From assembly GCA_964437185.1 (NCBI GenBank), contig CAYTFU010000001.1, forward strand, positions 1 to 64,000: 64,000 nucleotides of DNA, in the 5' to 3' direction. The stretch's first letter is position 1. Each line of letters opens with the position of its first letter. The notes under the pieces were generated by a model. It saw only the letters and a list, made by a program, of their open reading frames with translations, had not been told where the DNA came from and searched no databases. This document shows, piece by piece, positions 1 through 8,085 of this stretch. The DNA comes from UBA10103 sp964437185 (GTDB lineage Bacteria > Patescibacteriota > Minisyncoccia > Phycocordibacterales > UBA2100). Both the position numbers and the translations under genes were made by a program.

Positions 1-346
1 CATGGCGGAAGCGAACACCTTCCTAAAAATGTTCAAACTCTAAGTGCAAACAAAACTGCACGGGGGGTTCTCTCACCTATTCAGGTGGGAAACCTCGGCT
101 TCGCCTTCGCTTAATCGCCTAGACGACCGTTCGCTCAGTCGACATCCGATATTCTGATGCGAGCGTCATAAATTTCGGGTCCGATCTTCGCTTCACTCCG
201 AGTGATGATCTAAAGAAAGAGAGTCCGGCTGCGCGTTATCTTGTACGTTCTCGAGACGCACAGCCTAAACCAAAAGAACGTCCTACGCATCGTAGAATCG
301 CTTTCACATCATTTTCTGGACTCGGGATCGTTCCCCGACACCTCCA
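1..346 (+). ncRNA. ssrA: tmRNA, 5' end outside the window
   Basis: Transfer-messenger RNA, which rescues stalled ribosomes and tags the incomplete protein for proteolysis. The 3' end has a T-arm (TCGGG stem, 7-base loop, CCCGA) at 321-338, then the acceptor strand CACCTCC and discriminator A at 339-346; CCA does not appear to be encoded exactly. The resume context TAAGTGCAAACAAAAC near 41-56 closely resembles E. coli TAGTCGCAAACGACG. From GCA at 46 an open frame runs 22 codons to TAA at 112-114, starting ANKTARG and ending GNLGFAFA, a hydrophobic alanine-ending degron. A small hairpin (CACCT/AGGTG, 74-87) lies inside the tag frame. The 5' acceptor strand lies before base 1, so the gene is partial here. 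Confidence 0.87.
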
Positions 347-360
347 CCCAAATAAGAAAA

Positions 361-387
361 ACCCGCGCTTCCGACGCGGGCTTTTCT
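361..387. terminator. Bidirectional terminator
   Basis: Stem CCCGCG/CGCGGG (362-380) with an A-run on the left and CTTTTCT on the right. It lies between tmRNA (plus) and the minus-strand membrane gene and can serve both. Confidence 0.85.
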
Positions 388-398
388 ATAGCATCGTG

Positions 399-647
399 CT
401 AGCGATGCATGGCACGTACGACGGCGATCAAAATACACGCACCCAAAAGAGCGACGAGAAAGCTGTAGAGGTTGATCCCACCGCCACCGGATTCTCCGAG
501 AAGATTCATAATCCAACCACCCACAACAGCACCGACGACACCCACGATAACGTTCAGTACGACCCCCTGCTGACCGTCCGTCTTCATGACGAGAGACGCA
601 ACCCAACCAACGATTCCACCAAATACGATCCAAATAATGATTCCCAT
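399..647 (-). CDS. GlsB/YeaQ/YmgE-family small membrane protein
   Basis: An 82-residue protein made almost entirely of glycine-rich hydrophobic helices: MGIIIWIVFGGIVGWVASLV, a TDGQQG turn, then two more helices. This is the pattern of the transglycosylase-associated (YeaQ/GlsB) family, normally about 80-90 residues with three membrane segments. The family is often stress-linked but its molecular role is unclear. The start is the ATG at 645-647; longer upstream frames have no family resemblance. It follows the YggT-like gene by 8 bases on the same strand, so the two are probably co-transcribed. Confidence 0.85.
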   Translation of the reverse strand: MGIIIWIVFGGIVGWVASLVMKTDGQQGVVLNVIVGVVGAVVGGWIMNLLGESGGGGINLYSFLVALLGACILIAVVRAMHR

Positions 648-655
648 ACGTTTTA

Positions 656-1012
656 TTATTGTTCTTGAGCGTTTAATTTGACGGCGGCTTCTGGAGTCGA
701 CACAGTCTTCCCCATAAGAAACAATTTGATGACCCCGAGCGCCACGACGAGATACACAAACATCGCAAGAAGTGTTGTCCACTCGAAAATGCTGCCCGAG
801 AGCTGCGAGGTGCTGAACACGTTGAGAAACGGAGCCGCGAACACGTAGGTGACACCGTAGATGAGAGTGCTGAAGCCCGCATCAGGATTCGCACCAAGTA
901 ACTTCATCGCGAAGCGAAATGCGAGCAGCACTTCTACCAGGCCGAGCATATACCAAACAACTTGCGTTCCTCGATACAGCGGCTTCGTGCTGGGTGAATT
1001 GAATGAGTCCAT
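656..1012 (-). CDS. YggT-family integral membrane protein
   Basis: 118 residues with a hydrophilic N-terminus, a first helix around residues 20-40 (VVWYMLGLVEVLLAFRFAMK), a central loop with LNVFST, and a C-terminal helix (LLAMFVYLVVALGVIKL). The spacing fits the YggT family, two-to-three-helix membrane proteins of unknown biochemical role. It is followed by the YeaQ-like gene and preceded by an anchored fibronectin-like protein only 5 bases away, suggesting one envelope operon read leftward to the terminator at 361-387. Confidence 0.75.
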   Translation of the reverse strand: MDSFNSPSTKPLYRGTQVVWYMLGLVEVLLAFRFAMKLLGANPDAGFSTLIYGVTYVFAAPFLNVFSTSQLSGSIFEWTTLLAMFVYLVVALGVIKLFLMGKTVSTPEAAVKLNAQEQ

Positions 1013-1017
1013 AGAGG

Positions 1018-1788
1018 TTATTTGGTATTGATAGTTGTAAGGCTCTGTGTCGTACCATTGACCGTACCATATATGTTCTGAGCATTGATTCGGAAATAGT
1101 ACTTCGTCTTTGGATTCAACCCGGAAACCGTCATAGATACAGAAACACTGTCGCTTCCCGCTCCTACCGTCTGAAATGCGGACACGCGTCCGAAGTCAGT
1201 GGTAACGCCGTATTCGAACCAAAAACTAGTTAGTGAAGCGCGCGGATCTACCTGCCCACTCAGGATTGCACTGAGGCGCGCGACATCTTTCGCCGCATTC
1301 GTGCTCGCCGATGGGGGCGTGCCTTGCGCTGGCGGGTTGTTGTTGGTGTTAAATTTTTGTGTCGCACCATTCACTGTACCGTATTCGTTTTTGGCACTGA
1401 GGCGAAAATAGTAACCTGTGTTTGATGTTAGTCCTATAATGTAGCCTGGAGCAGGGATCGCGTTCCAACCAGAACCGACCGTTTGTGAAGATGTTTGTTT
1501 GCCGAGAGTTGCAGACTCTCCATACTCATACCAATAGACTGTGGGGACACCGTTGGGAGTCACTTTCCCAGTAACAACAACCGTCGAATTTGAAGGAGCT
1601 ACCTTTGCGTCGGTAACAACCGCGGGTGCTTTAGACTGCGGCTCCGTCGGAATTTGATCCGGAGTGGCGACTAGTGTGGAAGTTGCAGTTGTCGATGATG
1701 ACCCAATTTGATTTTTGCTATAGAGAAAGAAACCACCTGCCGCGAGCAGTATGACCGCTCCTCCTATTAGAGCTGTGTTCGTATTCAT
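1018..1788 (-). CDS. Membrane-anchored protein with two fibronectin-III-like domains
   Basis: 256 residues. Residues 5-25 form an N-terminal membrane anchor (ALIGGAVILLAAGGFFLYSK), followed by a Ser/Thr-rich linker. Two related beta-sandwich repeats of about 90 residues follow, each with a YWYEYG or FWFEYG strand and a later TGYYFRLSAKN or TKYYFRINAQN strand, then YGTVNG. The repeats are seen directly; the fibronectin-III-like assignment is inferred from the paired tyrosine strands. It is probably extracytoplasmic and possibly adhesive or structural. No enzyme motif is visible. Confidence 0.7.
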   Translation of the reverse strand: MNTNTALIGGAVILLAAGGFFLYSKNQIGSSSTTATSTLVATPDQIPTEPQSKAPAVVTDAKVAPSNSTVVVTGKVTPNGVPTVYWYEYGESATLGKQTSSQTVGSGWNAIPAPGYIIGLTSNTGYYFRLSAKNEYGTVNGATQKFNTNNNPPAQGTPPSASTNAAKDVARLSAILSGQVDPRASLTSFWFEYGVTTDFGRVSAFQTVGAGSDSVSVSMTVSGLNPKTKYYFRINAQNIYGTVNGTTQSLTTINTK

Positions 1789-1889
1789 GCGAAATTATTA
1801 CTACGATTAAATAGCGTGTGTACGGTACGGACATGTTTTTGAAGCGTGAATACGTCCACGACCGAATTTTGGTCCGCGCCCCGGACAGC

Positions 1890-1919
1890 AAAGGCCGTAC
1901 CTAGTAGGTACGGCCTTTG
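1890..1919 (-). terminator. Terminator after the peptidoglycan-binding gene
   Basis: Long perfect stem AAGGCCGTACC/GGTACGGCCTT with loop TAGT, 10 bases past the stop at 1930. It is strong in both directions. Confidence 0.8.
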
Positions 1920-1929
1920 CTCAGTCACC

Positions 1930-2562
1930 CTAGTTCGTACGGAACGAGGTCGGCCACGTTACTTGCACGTTGCCCGATCCATCTCTCGTGTAGATCACGT
2001 AGTAGTAGGTCGTATTTGCATTAAGACCCACGATGTTTACGTTCTGCGAAGTACGCTGAAGCGTGTCGGTCATAGCAACACTTCCACTAATCGTTGCATC
2101 CGTCATACCTTCTATCATTTGAGGATACGACGTGCTGTAATAGACGATTCCAACAGCTGGTTCAGATGTGTTCCATCGAATAGATGCTGAGTTGGTGGCT
2201 GGTGCCTGTGTTACGCCCCAGATTATGGGCGCATTCACATCGCCACCGAGACCACCCGCCATCTGAGCGTTGATCGCAGCGAGAGTGATTGGTCCGACAC
2301 GACCAACGGTCGCAATGCCATTACGAGCTTGGAAGTTGGAGACGGCCGACTTTGTCAGTGAACCGAAGTATCCTGTCACGAGACCTTGTGGATAGATCGT
2401 GCGATCCTTTGCAAGGAAAGTCTGGAGCGACGACACGTCGGCGCCTGAATTCCCTTCTTCTAATTGACGGTAGAGCGTATCTGCGTGCACTGCTCCGACG
2501 AAGGCGAAGAGTGCGACAGCGATGATCGCGGAGAGACCGAGAAGATTTTTTGTTGTTGTCAT
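1930..2562 (-). CDS. Secreted peptidoglycan-binding / fibronectin-like protein
   Basis: 210 residues. A Sec signal peptide covers residues 1-27 (LSAIIAVALFAFVGAVHA, likely cleaved after HADA or nearby). Residues 35-95 form a peptidoglycan-binding domain 1 repeat (DVSSLQTFLAKD, GYFGSLTKSAVSNFQARNGI, then VGPITLAAIN). The C-terminal 100 residues form a fibronectin-III-like sandwich (SIRWNTSEPAVGIVYYSTS, LNANTTYYYVIYTRD). It is probably a cell-wall-attached surface protein. It stands alone, with its own terminator and a long upstream gap. Confidence 0.82.
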   Translation of the reverse strand: MTTTKNLLGLSAIIAVALFAFVGAVHADTLYRQLEEGNSGADVSSLQTFLAKDRTIYPQGLVTGYFGSLTKSAVSNFQARNGIATVGRVGPITLAAINAQMAGGLGGDVNAPIIWGVTQAPATNSASIRWNTSEPAVGIVYYSTSYPQMIEGMTDATISGSVAMTDTLQRTSQNVNIVGLNANTTYYYVIYTRDGSGNVQVTWPTSFRTN

Positions 2563-2928
2563 ATTTTTTATTTGAGGAGAATAATAGATAGTTGCGGCGC
2601 GTTAACTGTCCGACCAACCAAGCGTCTCCGCATAATTGGCCGGGTAGTGAGACCCTTAGTCGGGGTGTTGGGATTTCCTTACTCTTCGGACCGAGTGGTC
2701 CTCGGAAGCAAATCTGTTTTCCTAAGCGCGCCAACTAGAAGCTTTTCCACTGCACATTTTAGTGCAGTCGACTCTAGAAAATGAACGAGTCTAAATATGC
2801 GCTCTGATGAGATACTTGCGACCTGTTGAGTATGTTCCTTTCTTGGCAAGAAGCAAGCGATATTGCGTTATGACACATTTTCAGACATACCCCTAATCAG
2901 GATTTCAAAAGACTTGCAACTACACTCC
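2563..2928. other. Intergenic region, 366 bases
   Basis: No coding signal seen. It holds the upstream region of the leftward peptidoglycan-binding gene, where a weak minus-strand -10-like TATTAT lies at 2581-2586. A short hairpin (CTGCAC/GTGCAG near 2750-2766) is present. No RNA gene was recognised. Confidence 0.4.
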
Positions 2929-3186
2929 TCACCCATACAACTGCGTATGCGTGCCGACGCGGATAAAGATGCACGTATCATTGCTCATGTAGTAGATAGC
3001 CCGATAGTCGCCAGAAATATTAATGCTTCGACACCCCACATACTCCCCATGGAGCGAGTGATTGTTGAGTAGCGAATGATGCGGATTGCGTTCAAAAATA
3101 CCTTTTCTCTCTATAAATTTCTGTCGAATACCAGCTTCCAGCTTCTTAAAATCTTTGACAAACGAAGGTCGCAAGACGATCTTCAT
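2929..3186 (-). CDS. YafQ/RelE-family mRNA interferase toxin
   Basis: 85 residues, the normal length for RelE-superfamily toxins. Family landmarks are an N-terminal LRPSFVKDFKKL helix, the central LNNHSLHGEYVGCRSINISGDYRAIY strand set, and the C-terminal FIRVGTHTQLYG. The last matches the xxxGTHxxLF ending of YafQ-type toxins, which cleave mRNA on the ribosome. It begins 4 bases after the antitoxin stop, the usual antitoxin-first order. Histidine and arginine candidates for catalysis are present, so the gene looks intact. Confidence 0.85.
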   Translation of the reverse strand: MKIVLRPSFVKDFKKLEAGIRQKFIERKGIFERNPHHSLLNNHSLHGEYVGCRSINISGDYRAIYYMSNDTCIFIRVGTHTQLYG

Positions 3187-3190
3187 GCCT

Positions 3191-3463
3191 TTATAGCGTC
3201 ATCAGGTAGTCGTCCATCTCCTTGGAGTTTTTGAACGTGATCATATTTTTCCCAGCTTTGAGATCGCGCATTGTCTCTTTGATCGCCTTTTTTGTCGCCG
3301 CATTGGGGATTTCCGGCCTCTCAAAGACGAGGCGCTGCTCGAGGACAAATTTCTGCAAATAACGATTTATCACCGTACCGAGCGGCAACCCTAAATCGCG
3401 CGCCACCTTTTGGGCCTTGGCCTTCAGCGCCGAGTCTGTCTTTACATTGATCATGGTTTTCAT
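3191..3463 (-). CDS. RelB/DinJ-like antitoxin
   Basis: About 90 residues from the ATG at 3461-3463; a TTG two codons upstream is an alternative. The N-terminus MINVKTDSALKAKAQKVARD followed by LGLPLGTVINRYLQKF is a ribbon-helix-helix DNA-binding module of the DinJ/RelB group. The charged C-terminus (KAIKETMRDLKAGKNMITFK) would wrap the toxin. It lies directly upstream of the YafQ-like toxin and probably represses their shared promoter. Confidence 0.82.
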   Translation of the reverse strand: MKTMINVKTDSALKAKAQKVARDLGLPLGTVINRYLQKFVLEQRLVFERPEIPNAATKKAIKETMRDLKAGKNMITFKNSKEMDDYLMTL

Positions 3464-3606
3464 ATCCAAAGTATATATTTTGGATACTACCTGTCAACAT
3501 ACGCCACGACTCACCCGCGTGACCGCACGAGCGCCGAGTAGGAAACATCTGACCAATTCCCCATCAAAATGTCTCCTGGTACTTTATTCACACAGCAGCT
3601 GTTAGA

Positions 3607-4059
3607 ATGCCTCATATGACTGAGGTGCCAAAATCCCCTGTTCTCATCGAAAAAAGCGAGTGGTACATAGCGGCGATTTTCTTCGTGATTGCGGGCCTCT
3701 TCGTGCCCACGATTGTCGGATATGTCCTTATGACAATATACATGTCCGGTGGAAGTGAGTACCTCACTGGCAGTGGATTGAATCTGGGACTGCTGATGAC
3801 CTGCGCCGCCATATATTTCTCTGCTCTGTACGTCGCGAGACACATCAAGAATCGTTACGTCATTCTACTGCCGAAACGGATCGCACTTATAGCGACCGGC
3901 TACTTCCTCGCTACAATGGGGCCGTGGCTGCTGTACCAGACGTGGACATATACGAACGGCATAGAGGAAGCTGCCCCTTTGTTGATAGGCTTTCGACTTT
4001 TGACCACCTGCATTTTCGCAACGACACTATACGGAGCTGTAAAGCGAAGTCTCGCGTAA
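3607..4059 (+). CDS. Four-helix membrane protein, unknown function
   Basis: 150 residues with four clear hydrophobic segments: YIAAIFFVIAGLFVPTIVGYV (about 20-40), LGLLMTCAAIYFSALYVA (about 60-78), IALIATGYFLATMGPWLLY (about 91-109), and LLIGFRLLTTCIFATTLYGA (about 124-144). I do not recognise the family. It stands alone on the plus strand between two minus-strand genes. An ATG at 3616 is an alternative start. Confidence 0.6.
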   Translation: MPHMTEVPKSPVLIEKSEWYIAAIFFVIAGLFVPTIVGYVLMTIYMSGGSEYLTGSGLNLGLLMTCAAIYFSALYVARHIKNRYVILLPKRIALIATGYFLATMGPWLLYQTWTYTNGIEEAAPLLIGFRLLTTCIFATTLYGAVKRSLA

Positions 4060-4122
4060 TGTCAGACTATCCAGCAAAAAGTGCAACCACCGACGTCATC
4101 ATTTACCCAAACATCCATTTCA

Positions 4123-4701
4123 CTACATATATTCCAATGGGGATGGGTCGTTAAATCGGTCTATATCGTTCGCTACTGAAATGGCGAGACGGGAGAATCT
4201 GTTCATGACTCGGGGAGTCATTTTTACTCTTACAAACTGTATACCCTCTCCACTTTGTTCATCTTTGATTTTTACTCTTACAAAACCGCTCACGGCTAAT
4301 GATTCCCAATTTGCATGAGCGACCTTGTTGCGAAATTCGCTAATTTCTATAAGTCGACGACATATGGTCTCTAGTCGAGAATAAAATCCATCCTTTCTTC
4401 TCCGATTTCTTATGCAAGAAACCATTCTGCTGTATTCACCTTTCGCATAGTATATCTTATCTCTAAACTTCAGGTATTTGATCACTCGGTAACCACGTTC
4501 GTCTGCCCTTTCGGAAATAGCAGTAATTATCATATGATCCAACGATGTCTCAAGATACGAAAATGACATGAAAAATTTACCGATTGCGCGAGAATAGGAC
4601 TCTACTTGTCTTGCCGTCAATTCACCAAACGGTCTTCCAAACTGATCTAGCAACTCAATTGTGCTTTCGAGTTCTATTCGCTGATTGTTTCTGCCGCGCA
4701 T
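4123..4701 (-). CDS. HEPN-like protein, possible ribonuclease
   Basis: 192 residues from the ATG at 4699-4701; a TTG four codons upstream is possible. It is all-helical by composition. Residues around EISEFRNKVAHANW contain the Rx4H pattern (R-N-K-V-A-H) preceded by acidic residues, which is the hallmark of HEPN domains, many of them metal-independent RNases in toxin-antitoxin and defence systems. No nucleotidyltransferase (MNT) partner lies next to it. Function is inferred from this motif only; other helical families such as Cthe_2314-like HEPN are possible. Confidence 0.5.
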   Translation of the reverse strand: MRGRNNQRIELESTIELLDQFGRPFGELTARQVESYSRAIGKFFMSFSYLETSLDHMIITAISERADERGYRVIKYLKFRDKIYYAKGEYSRMVSCIRNRRRKDGFYSRLETICRRLIEISEFRNKVAHANWESLAVSGFVRVKIKDEQSGEGIQFVRVKMTPRVMNRFSRLAISVANDIDRFNDPSPLEYM

Positions 4702-4790
4702 GAGCCTATACAACTACAATATGTGATTGATTACAACATACACAATGGCTCTGGCATTTTGCCATCACTTTACCAGTCTCGCCTAATCAC

Positions 4791-4820
4791 AAAACCCGCC
4801 ACGTCTGACGTGGCGGTTTT
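4791..4820. terminator. Bidirectional terminator
   Basis: Stem CCGCCACGTC/GACGTGGCGG (4797-4816) with A4 before and T5 after. It ends the leftward monooxygenase/Cys-rich transcript. Confidence 0.85.
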
Positions 4821-4834
4821 TGGCTGGGAGCATT

Positions 4835-4954
4835 CTATTCCTCCTCTATCCCCTCAATCTTTGAACGATTCGACGGACACTTCTTTCCGCACCCCGTGCA
4901 TGCTTCGTCCCCTGGCTTACACGTAGAGTGCGCACCACAATCACATTCTTCCAT
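4835..4954 (-). CDS. Small cysteine-rich protein, likely metal-binding
   Basis: 39 residues from the ATG at 4952-4954: MEECDCGAHSTCKPGDEAC, then TGCGKKCPSN and an acidic tail. Seven cysteines in CxC, CxxC-like spacing suggest a zinc- or iron-binding mini-protein. It lies downstream of the FAD monooxygenase on the same strand and before a strong terminator. It is too short to place in a family. Confidence 0.5.
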   Translation of the reverse strand: MEECDCGAHSTCKPGDEACTGCGKKCPSNRSKIEGIEEE

Positions 4955-5044
4955 ATAAAAGATATTGAGACCTGCTAATGCCTTAATGGTACACCCTGCG
5001 ACTTTCGTGTAAATGATTCGCACTGAACAGGGGTGCAATTTGAC

Positions 5045-6268
5045 CTAACCCCAATTACTCCCCGCAACCCGCACGTGCTCGGGGCGGAAGCCGATGCCGA
5101 CGATGCGAGCGGGAAGGTAGCGGAGAAATGGAAACACTTTGAAAAGTCGTAGCGGCCACGGGACGCGCACATGTTTTTTGGTCTTGAGGTAGGGCGTGAG
5201 GAATTTGTCCTGCATAAAGACTTGTAGGCGCTGTGTCATACGCGTGGGAAATTCACGACGTTTTTGTATCGCGACACAATCACCTTCGGTCGGCATTCCT
5301 CGTTTAAATGCGGGTACCAGCACATTGCCCGCGGCGATGGCATCCTGCACTGCGAGATTGATACCGACTCCCCCGAGCGGCGACATGGCGTGCGCCGCAT
5401 CCCCTATGAGGAGCAGGCCGGGCTTATACCACTTTTTCAAATGATCGATAGTGACGCTCAAGAATTTCACCTGCTCCCAATCACTGAGCGCCTCCGCACT
5501 TTTACTTAGATACGGCGCGAGCCTTGCGATGGTGGCACGGAAGTGCTCCATCCCTGCTGATTTGATCTCATCGAAGTGACCTTTGGCAATGATGAAGGCG
5601 CACTGCCAATAATCACCCCGATCGAGCGCCACCAAAACTTTCCCATGGTCGATGAAACCGAGCGAGCGCTCTGGATCATTTTCAAAAGCAGCGAGCCGAA
5701 ACCACAACACATCAATAGGCACACCTGTCTCCACGAGCTCGAGCTTCGATGCCTCTCTAATGGTCGAATGCCGCCCATCGGCGCCGACGACAAGATCTGC
5801 TCGGATTTCATACTCCCCCTCTTGCCCCTTCGCGGTTACCCCGACCACACGGCCCTTTTCTTCTATAAGCCCCGTCGCTTCAGTGTGCATGAGGAGTTTG
5901 AATGAAGGAAATTGCTTCGCTTCCTCGGCAATAAAATTCAAAAAGTCCCACTGTGGGATGAAGGCAATGTACGGACATCGTGTCCTCACGTATGAGAAAT
6001 CGGCAATGGTGACCTCTTCGCCTCCAATGTAGCCCACCATCTGCCGCGTTTTCTGGTGCGGAAGCTTGAGGAACTTTTCGAGAAGTCCGAGCTCATGCAA
6101 ATTTTGCATGGTCGAAGGATGGATGGTGTCGCCGCGAAAATCGCGGAAAAAGTCGGGCCACTTCTCGAGCACCACGACCTCGACGCCAGATCGCGCAAGA
6201 AGATACCCGAGCATGATGCCCGCTGGCCCCCCACCCGCGATACAACACCGTGTCTTTAGGGTCTCCAC
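5045..6268 (-). CDS. FAD-dependent monooxygenase (UbiH/PHBH-like)
   Basis: 407 residues from a GTG start. The Rossmann dinucleotide motif GGGPAG lies near residue 12, and VVLEKWPDFFRDFRGDTIHP follows. The DG motif is VVGADGRHS near residue 165. The second FAD motif GDAAHAMSPLGGVGINLAVQDA lies near 290. These define group A flavoprotein hydroxylases of the PF01494 type, which hydroxylate aromatic or polyprenyl substrates using NAD(P)H. No quinone pathway genes are nearby. Such an enzyme is unusual for a reduced CPR genome and may have been acquired. Confidence 0.88.
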   Translation of the reverse strand: METLKTRCCIAGGGPAGIMLGYLLARSGVEVVVLEKWPDFFRDFRGDTIHPSTMQNLHELGLLEKFLKLPHQKTRQMVGYIGGEEVTIADFSYVRTRCPYIAFIPQWDFLNFIAEEAKQFPSFKLLMHTEATGLIEEKGRVVGVTAKGQEGEYEIRADLVVGADGRHSTIREASKLELVETGVPIDVLWFRLAAFENDPERSLGFIDHGKVLVALDRGDYWQCAFIIAKGHFDEIKSAGMEHFRATIARLAPYLSKSAEALSDWEQVKFLSVTIDHLKKWYKPGLLLIGDAAHAMSPLGGVGINLAVQDAIAAGNVLVPAFKRGMPTEGDCVAIQKRREFPTRMTQRLQVFMQDKFLTPYLKTKKHVRVPWPLRLFKVFPFLRYLPARIVGIGFRPEHVRVAGSNWG

Positions 6269-6290
6269 CCCCGAATTATACCCTCACTCA

Positions 6291-7595
6291 CTACACCTCC
6301 CCCAAGCTTGGGATGCCTAATCGGCGGCGGGAAGTTTCGCCCTTGAAGAGTGCACGAGTGCGAGTGGGTGTGTCTCCGCGATCGCCGAGGTGAGCGCCAA
6401 AGCGCATGGCGTCGAAGCTTGAACCGAGAAACACTGCATGCTTGCCGTAGCGACGCGATATCGCATCGACGCTTTCGTACACCTTCTTCAGACCTTCTGA
6501 TTTCAAGACCGAACCGAAGAGATCAAGCTGTGCACTGCCCGCATCGTGCAATTTCATGAGGGTGATGCCGGTCGCTCGGTACACGATGCCTCGTTGAAAC
6601 ACTTTGAAAAAATGCTCTGAAACTACTTTCAGAATGTCTTGCGGCACCGACGTCGCGTGTGAGAGTTTGATTTCGTATCCATGATACCGAAAGTCCTGTG
6701 TCTTTAGAAAAAACGCAATCTCTCTCGTCGCGAGGTTCCACCGACGCGCCTTGATGCACGCGTTCTCTATATTTTTGGAAAGCTGCGAGAATACAAATTG
6801 TGGATCACGCGATGGCGGCGTGAAGGTCTTGGTCTTCTGGATAGATTGATAACTCTTGCGCCCACTTATATCTAGCTCATTCACCACCTCCCCATTGATC
6901 TCCCGCCATATCTCTACGTAGGGCTTCGAAAGGTTTGCGCGCACCCACGCATCATCTTTGCGCGCAAGCTGAAGCGCGGTGTGTATGCCAAACTTCGCGA
7001 GGTATGCAGCGGTGTTTGACCCAATGCCCCACAGATTGATACATGGAGTTTTTGCGAGATACTGCTCTACATCGCGCAGTGGAATCACAGTGAGACCTGC
7101 AGGCTTCTTCCACTTCGACCCAATCTTTGCCAGCACCTTTGTAGCCGAGACGCCGATGGAGAAGGTCATGCCGAGCTCACGCTCGAGGTCGCACTGCATC
7201 GCTTCGGCGATCTTGGGGTACGGCATGTGATGCACACGCCGCAGGCCCGTGAGGTCGGCAAAACACTCGTCGATCGAATATTCCTCGACCGCAGGCGTGT
7301 ACCGGCGCACGATCTCGTACATGCGATGCGAAAAGAGACTGTACGTTTCGTAATCCGACGGAAGGATGATTGCATCGGGACACGCTTTGAGTGCTTCACG
7401 CAAAGAAACACCGCGCTTCACCCCTCTCGCCTTCGCCTCATACGTGCACGCCGAGACAATCCCCCGCTCCTTGCCCGTGATCACGGGCTTGCCGCGCAAG
7501 CTTGGATTCTTCGCAACTTCGCACGACGCAAAAAAAGAATCGCCATCAATATGCAAGATTGCTCTCGGCCACGAATATGATTTTCCCCAGGTCAT
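6291..7595 (-). CDS. Y-family DNA polymerase (DinB/UmuC type)
   Basis: 434 residues. The palm has the first catalytic aspartate in LHIDGDSFFAS and the SIDE motif in EEYSIDECFADL. YEAKARGVKRGVSLREA is the typical fingers region, a helix-hairpin-helix region follows (GIGSNTAAYLAKFG), and the little-finger domain comes after it. QLDLFG near residue 370 matches a sliding-clamp binding motif. The enzyme performs error-prone translesion synthesis. It lies downstream of lexA and a MazF-like gene, fitting SOS control, although its own upstream region has no GAACN4GTTC box. Confidence 0.93.
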   Translation of the reverse strand: MTWGKSYSWPRAILHIDGDSFFASCEVAKNPSLRGKPVITGKERGIVSACTYEAKARGVKRGVSLREALKACPDAIILPSDYETYSLFSHRMYEIVRRYTPAVEEYSIDECFADLTGLRRVHHMPYPKIAEAMQCDLERELGMTFSIGVSATKVLAKIGSKWKKPAGLTVIPLRDVEQYLAKTPCINLWGIGSNTAAYLAKFGIHTALQLARKDDAWVRANLSKPYVEIWREINGEVVNELDISGRKSYQSIQKTKTFTPPSRDPQFVFSQLSKNIENACIKARRWNLATREIAFFLKTQDFRYHGYEIKLSHATSVPQDILKVVSEHFFKVFQRGIVYRATGITLMKLHDAGSAQLDLFGSVLKSEGLKKVYESVDAISRRYGKHAVFLGSSFDAMRFGAHLGDRGDTPTRTRALFKGETSRRRLGIPSLGEV

Positions 7596-7666
7596 ATCTG
7601 AAACATTGACTTTTAGTTACGGCCGCTTATAATGTTCTTACAAATGGCCACTAGGCCCCTGAGAGA

Positions 7667-7690
7667 CCCCGCTTCGGCGGGGTTTCGATT
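7667..7690. terminator. GC-rich hairpin after the MazF-like gene
   Basis: ACCCCGC-TTCG-GCGGGGT. The T-rich side (TTCGATTTTA) is on the plus strand, so it is a weak minus-strand terminator at best; readthrough from lexA into the polymerase gene is possible. Confidence 0.5.
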
Positions 7691-8083
7691 TTATACGTTC
7701 GGAAAAAATCTCTGTATGGAATCCAAAATCTTCTTAAACTGCTCTTTGGGCAATTTATGCATGCGTCTCTGCAAACGCTTACTACTGACCAAGCGCAACT
7801 GGGAAAGAATGACTACCGAATCGTCTTCTCCTACTGTAATGGGAAAATAATACTGATTCCTTTTATCAGATCGTGTAAGTGGCAAGGTCCACAAGAGAGA
7901 GCGGTTGAATTTCTTCACTACCAACACCGGGCGTTCATATAAATCGTTTTTACCATCTTGCTCAAAGCCAATGTTAATACCGAGCGAACACCACCATATT
8001 TCACGCTCATGAAAAAATACCGCACCATCCCGAGCATCTAACTTTTTCTTTTGCTCTCCCCATCCATCAAAATCTTTTTCCAT
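7691..8083 (-). CDS. MazF/PemK-like protein
   Basis: 130 residues. A charged N-terminus is followed by FFHEREIWWCSLGINIGFEQ and ERPVLVVKKFNRSLLWTLPLT, then VILSQLRLVSSKRLQRRM. This is the SH3-like barrel pattern of MazF/PemK endoribonucleases (ReIWWv.lG.NiG.E...kRPvlVv and vdlsQlr.id.kRl). The start ATG lies 2 bases after the lexA stop, so the two are translationally linked. No dedicated antitoxin is visible. It may be an SOS-induced RNase or a domesticated toxin-fold protein. Confidence 0.75.
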   Translation of the reverse strand: MEKDFDGWGEQKKKLDARDGAVFFHEREIWWCSLGINIGFEQDGKNDLYERPVLVVKKFNRSLLWTLPLTRSDKRNQYYFPITVGEDDSVVILSQLRLVSSKRLQRRMHKLPKEQFKKILDSIQRFFPNV

Positions 8084-8085
8084 GT

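Noticed and set aside
7596..7660. LexA box upstream of the Y-family polymerase
   Set aside because: A half-site GAAC is present but the matching GTTC at the right spacing is not.
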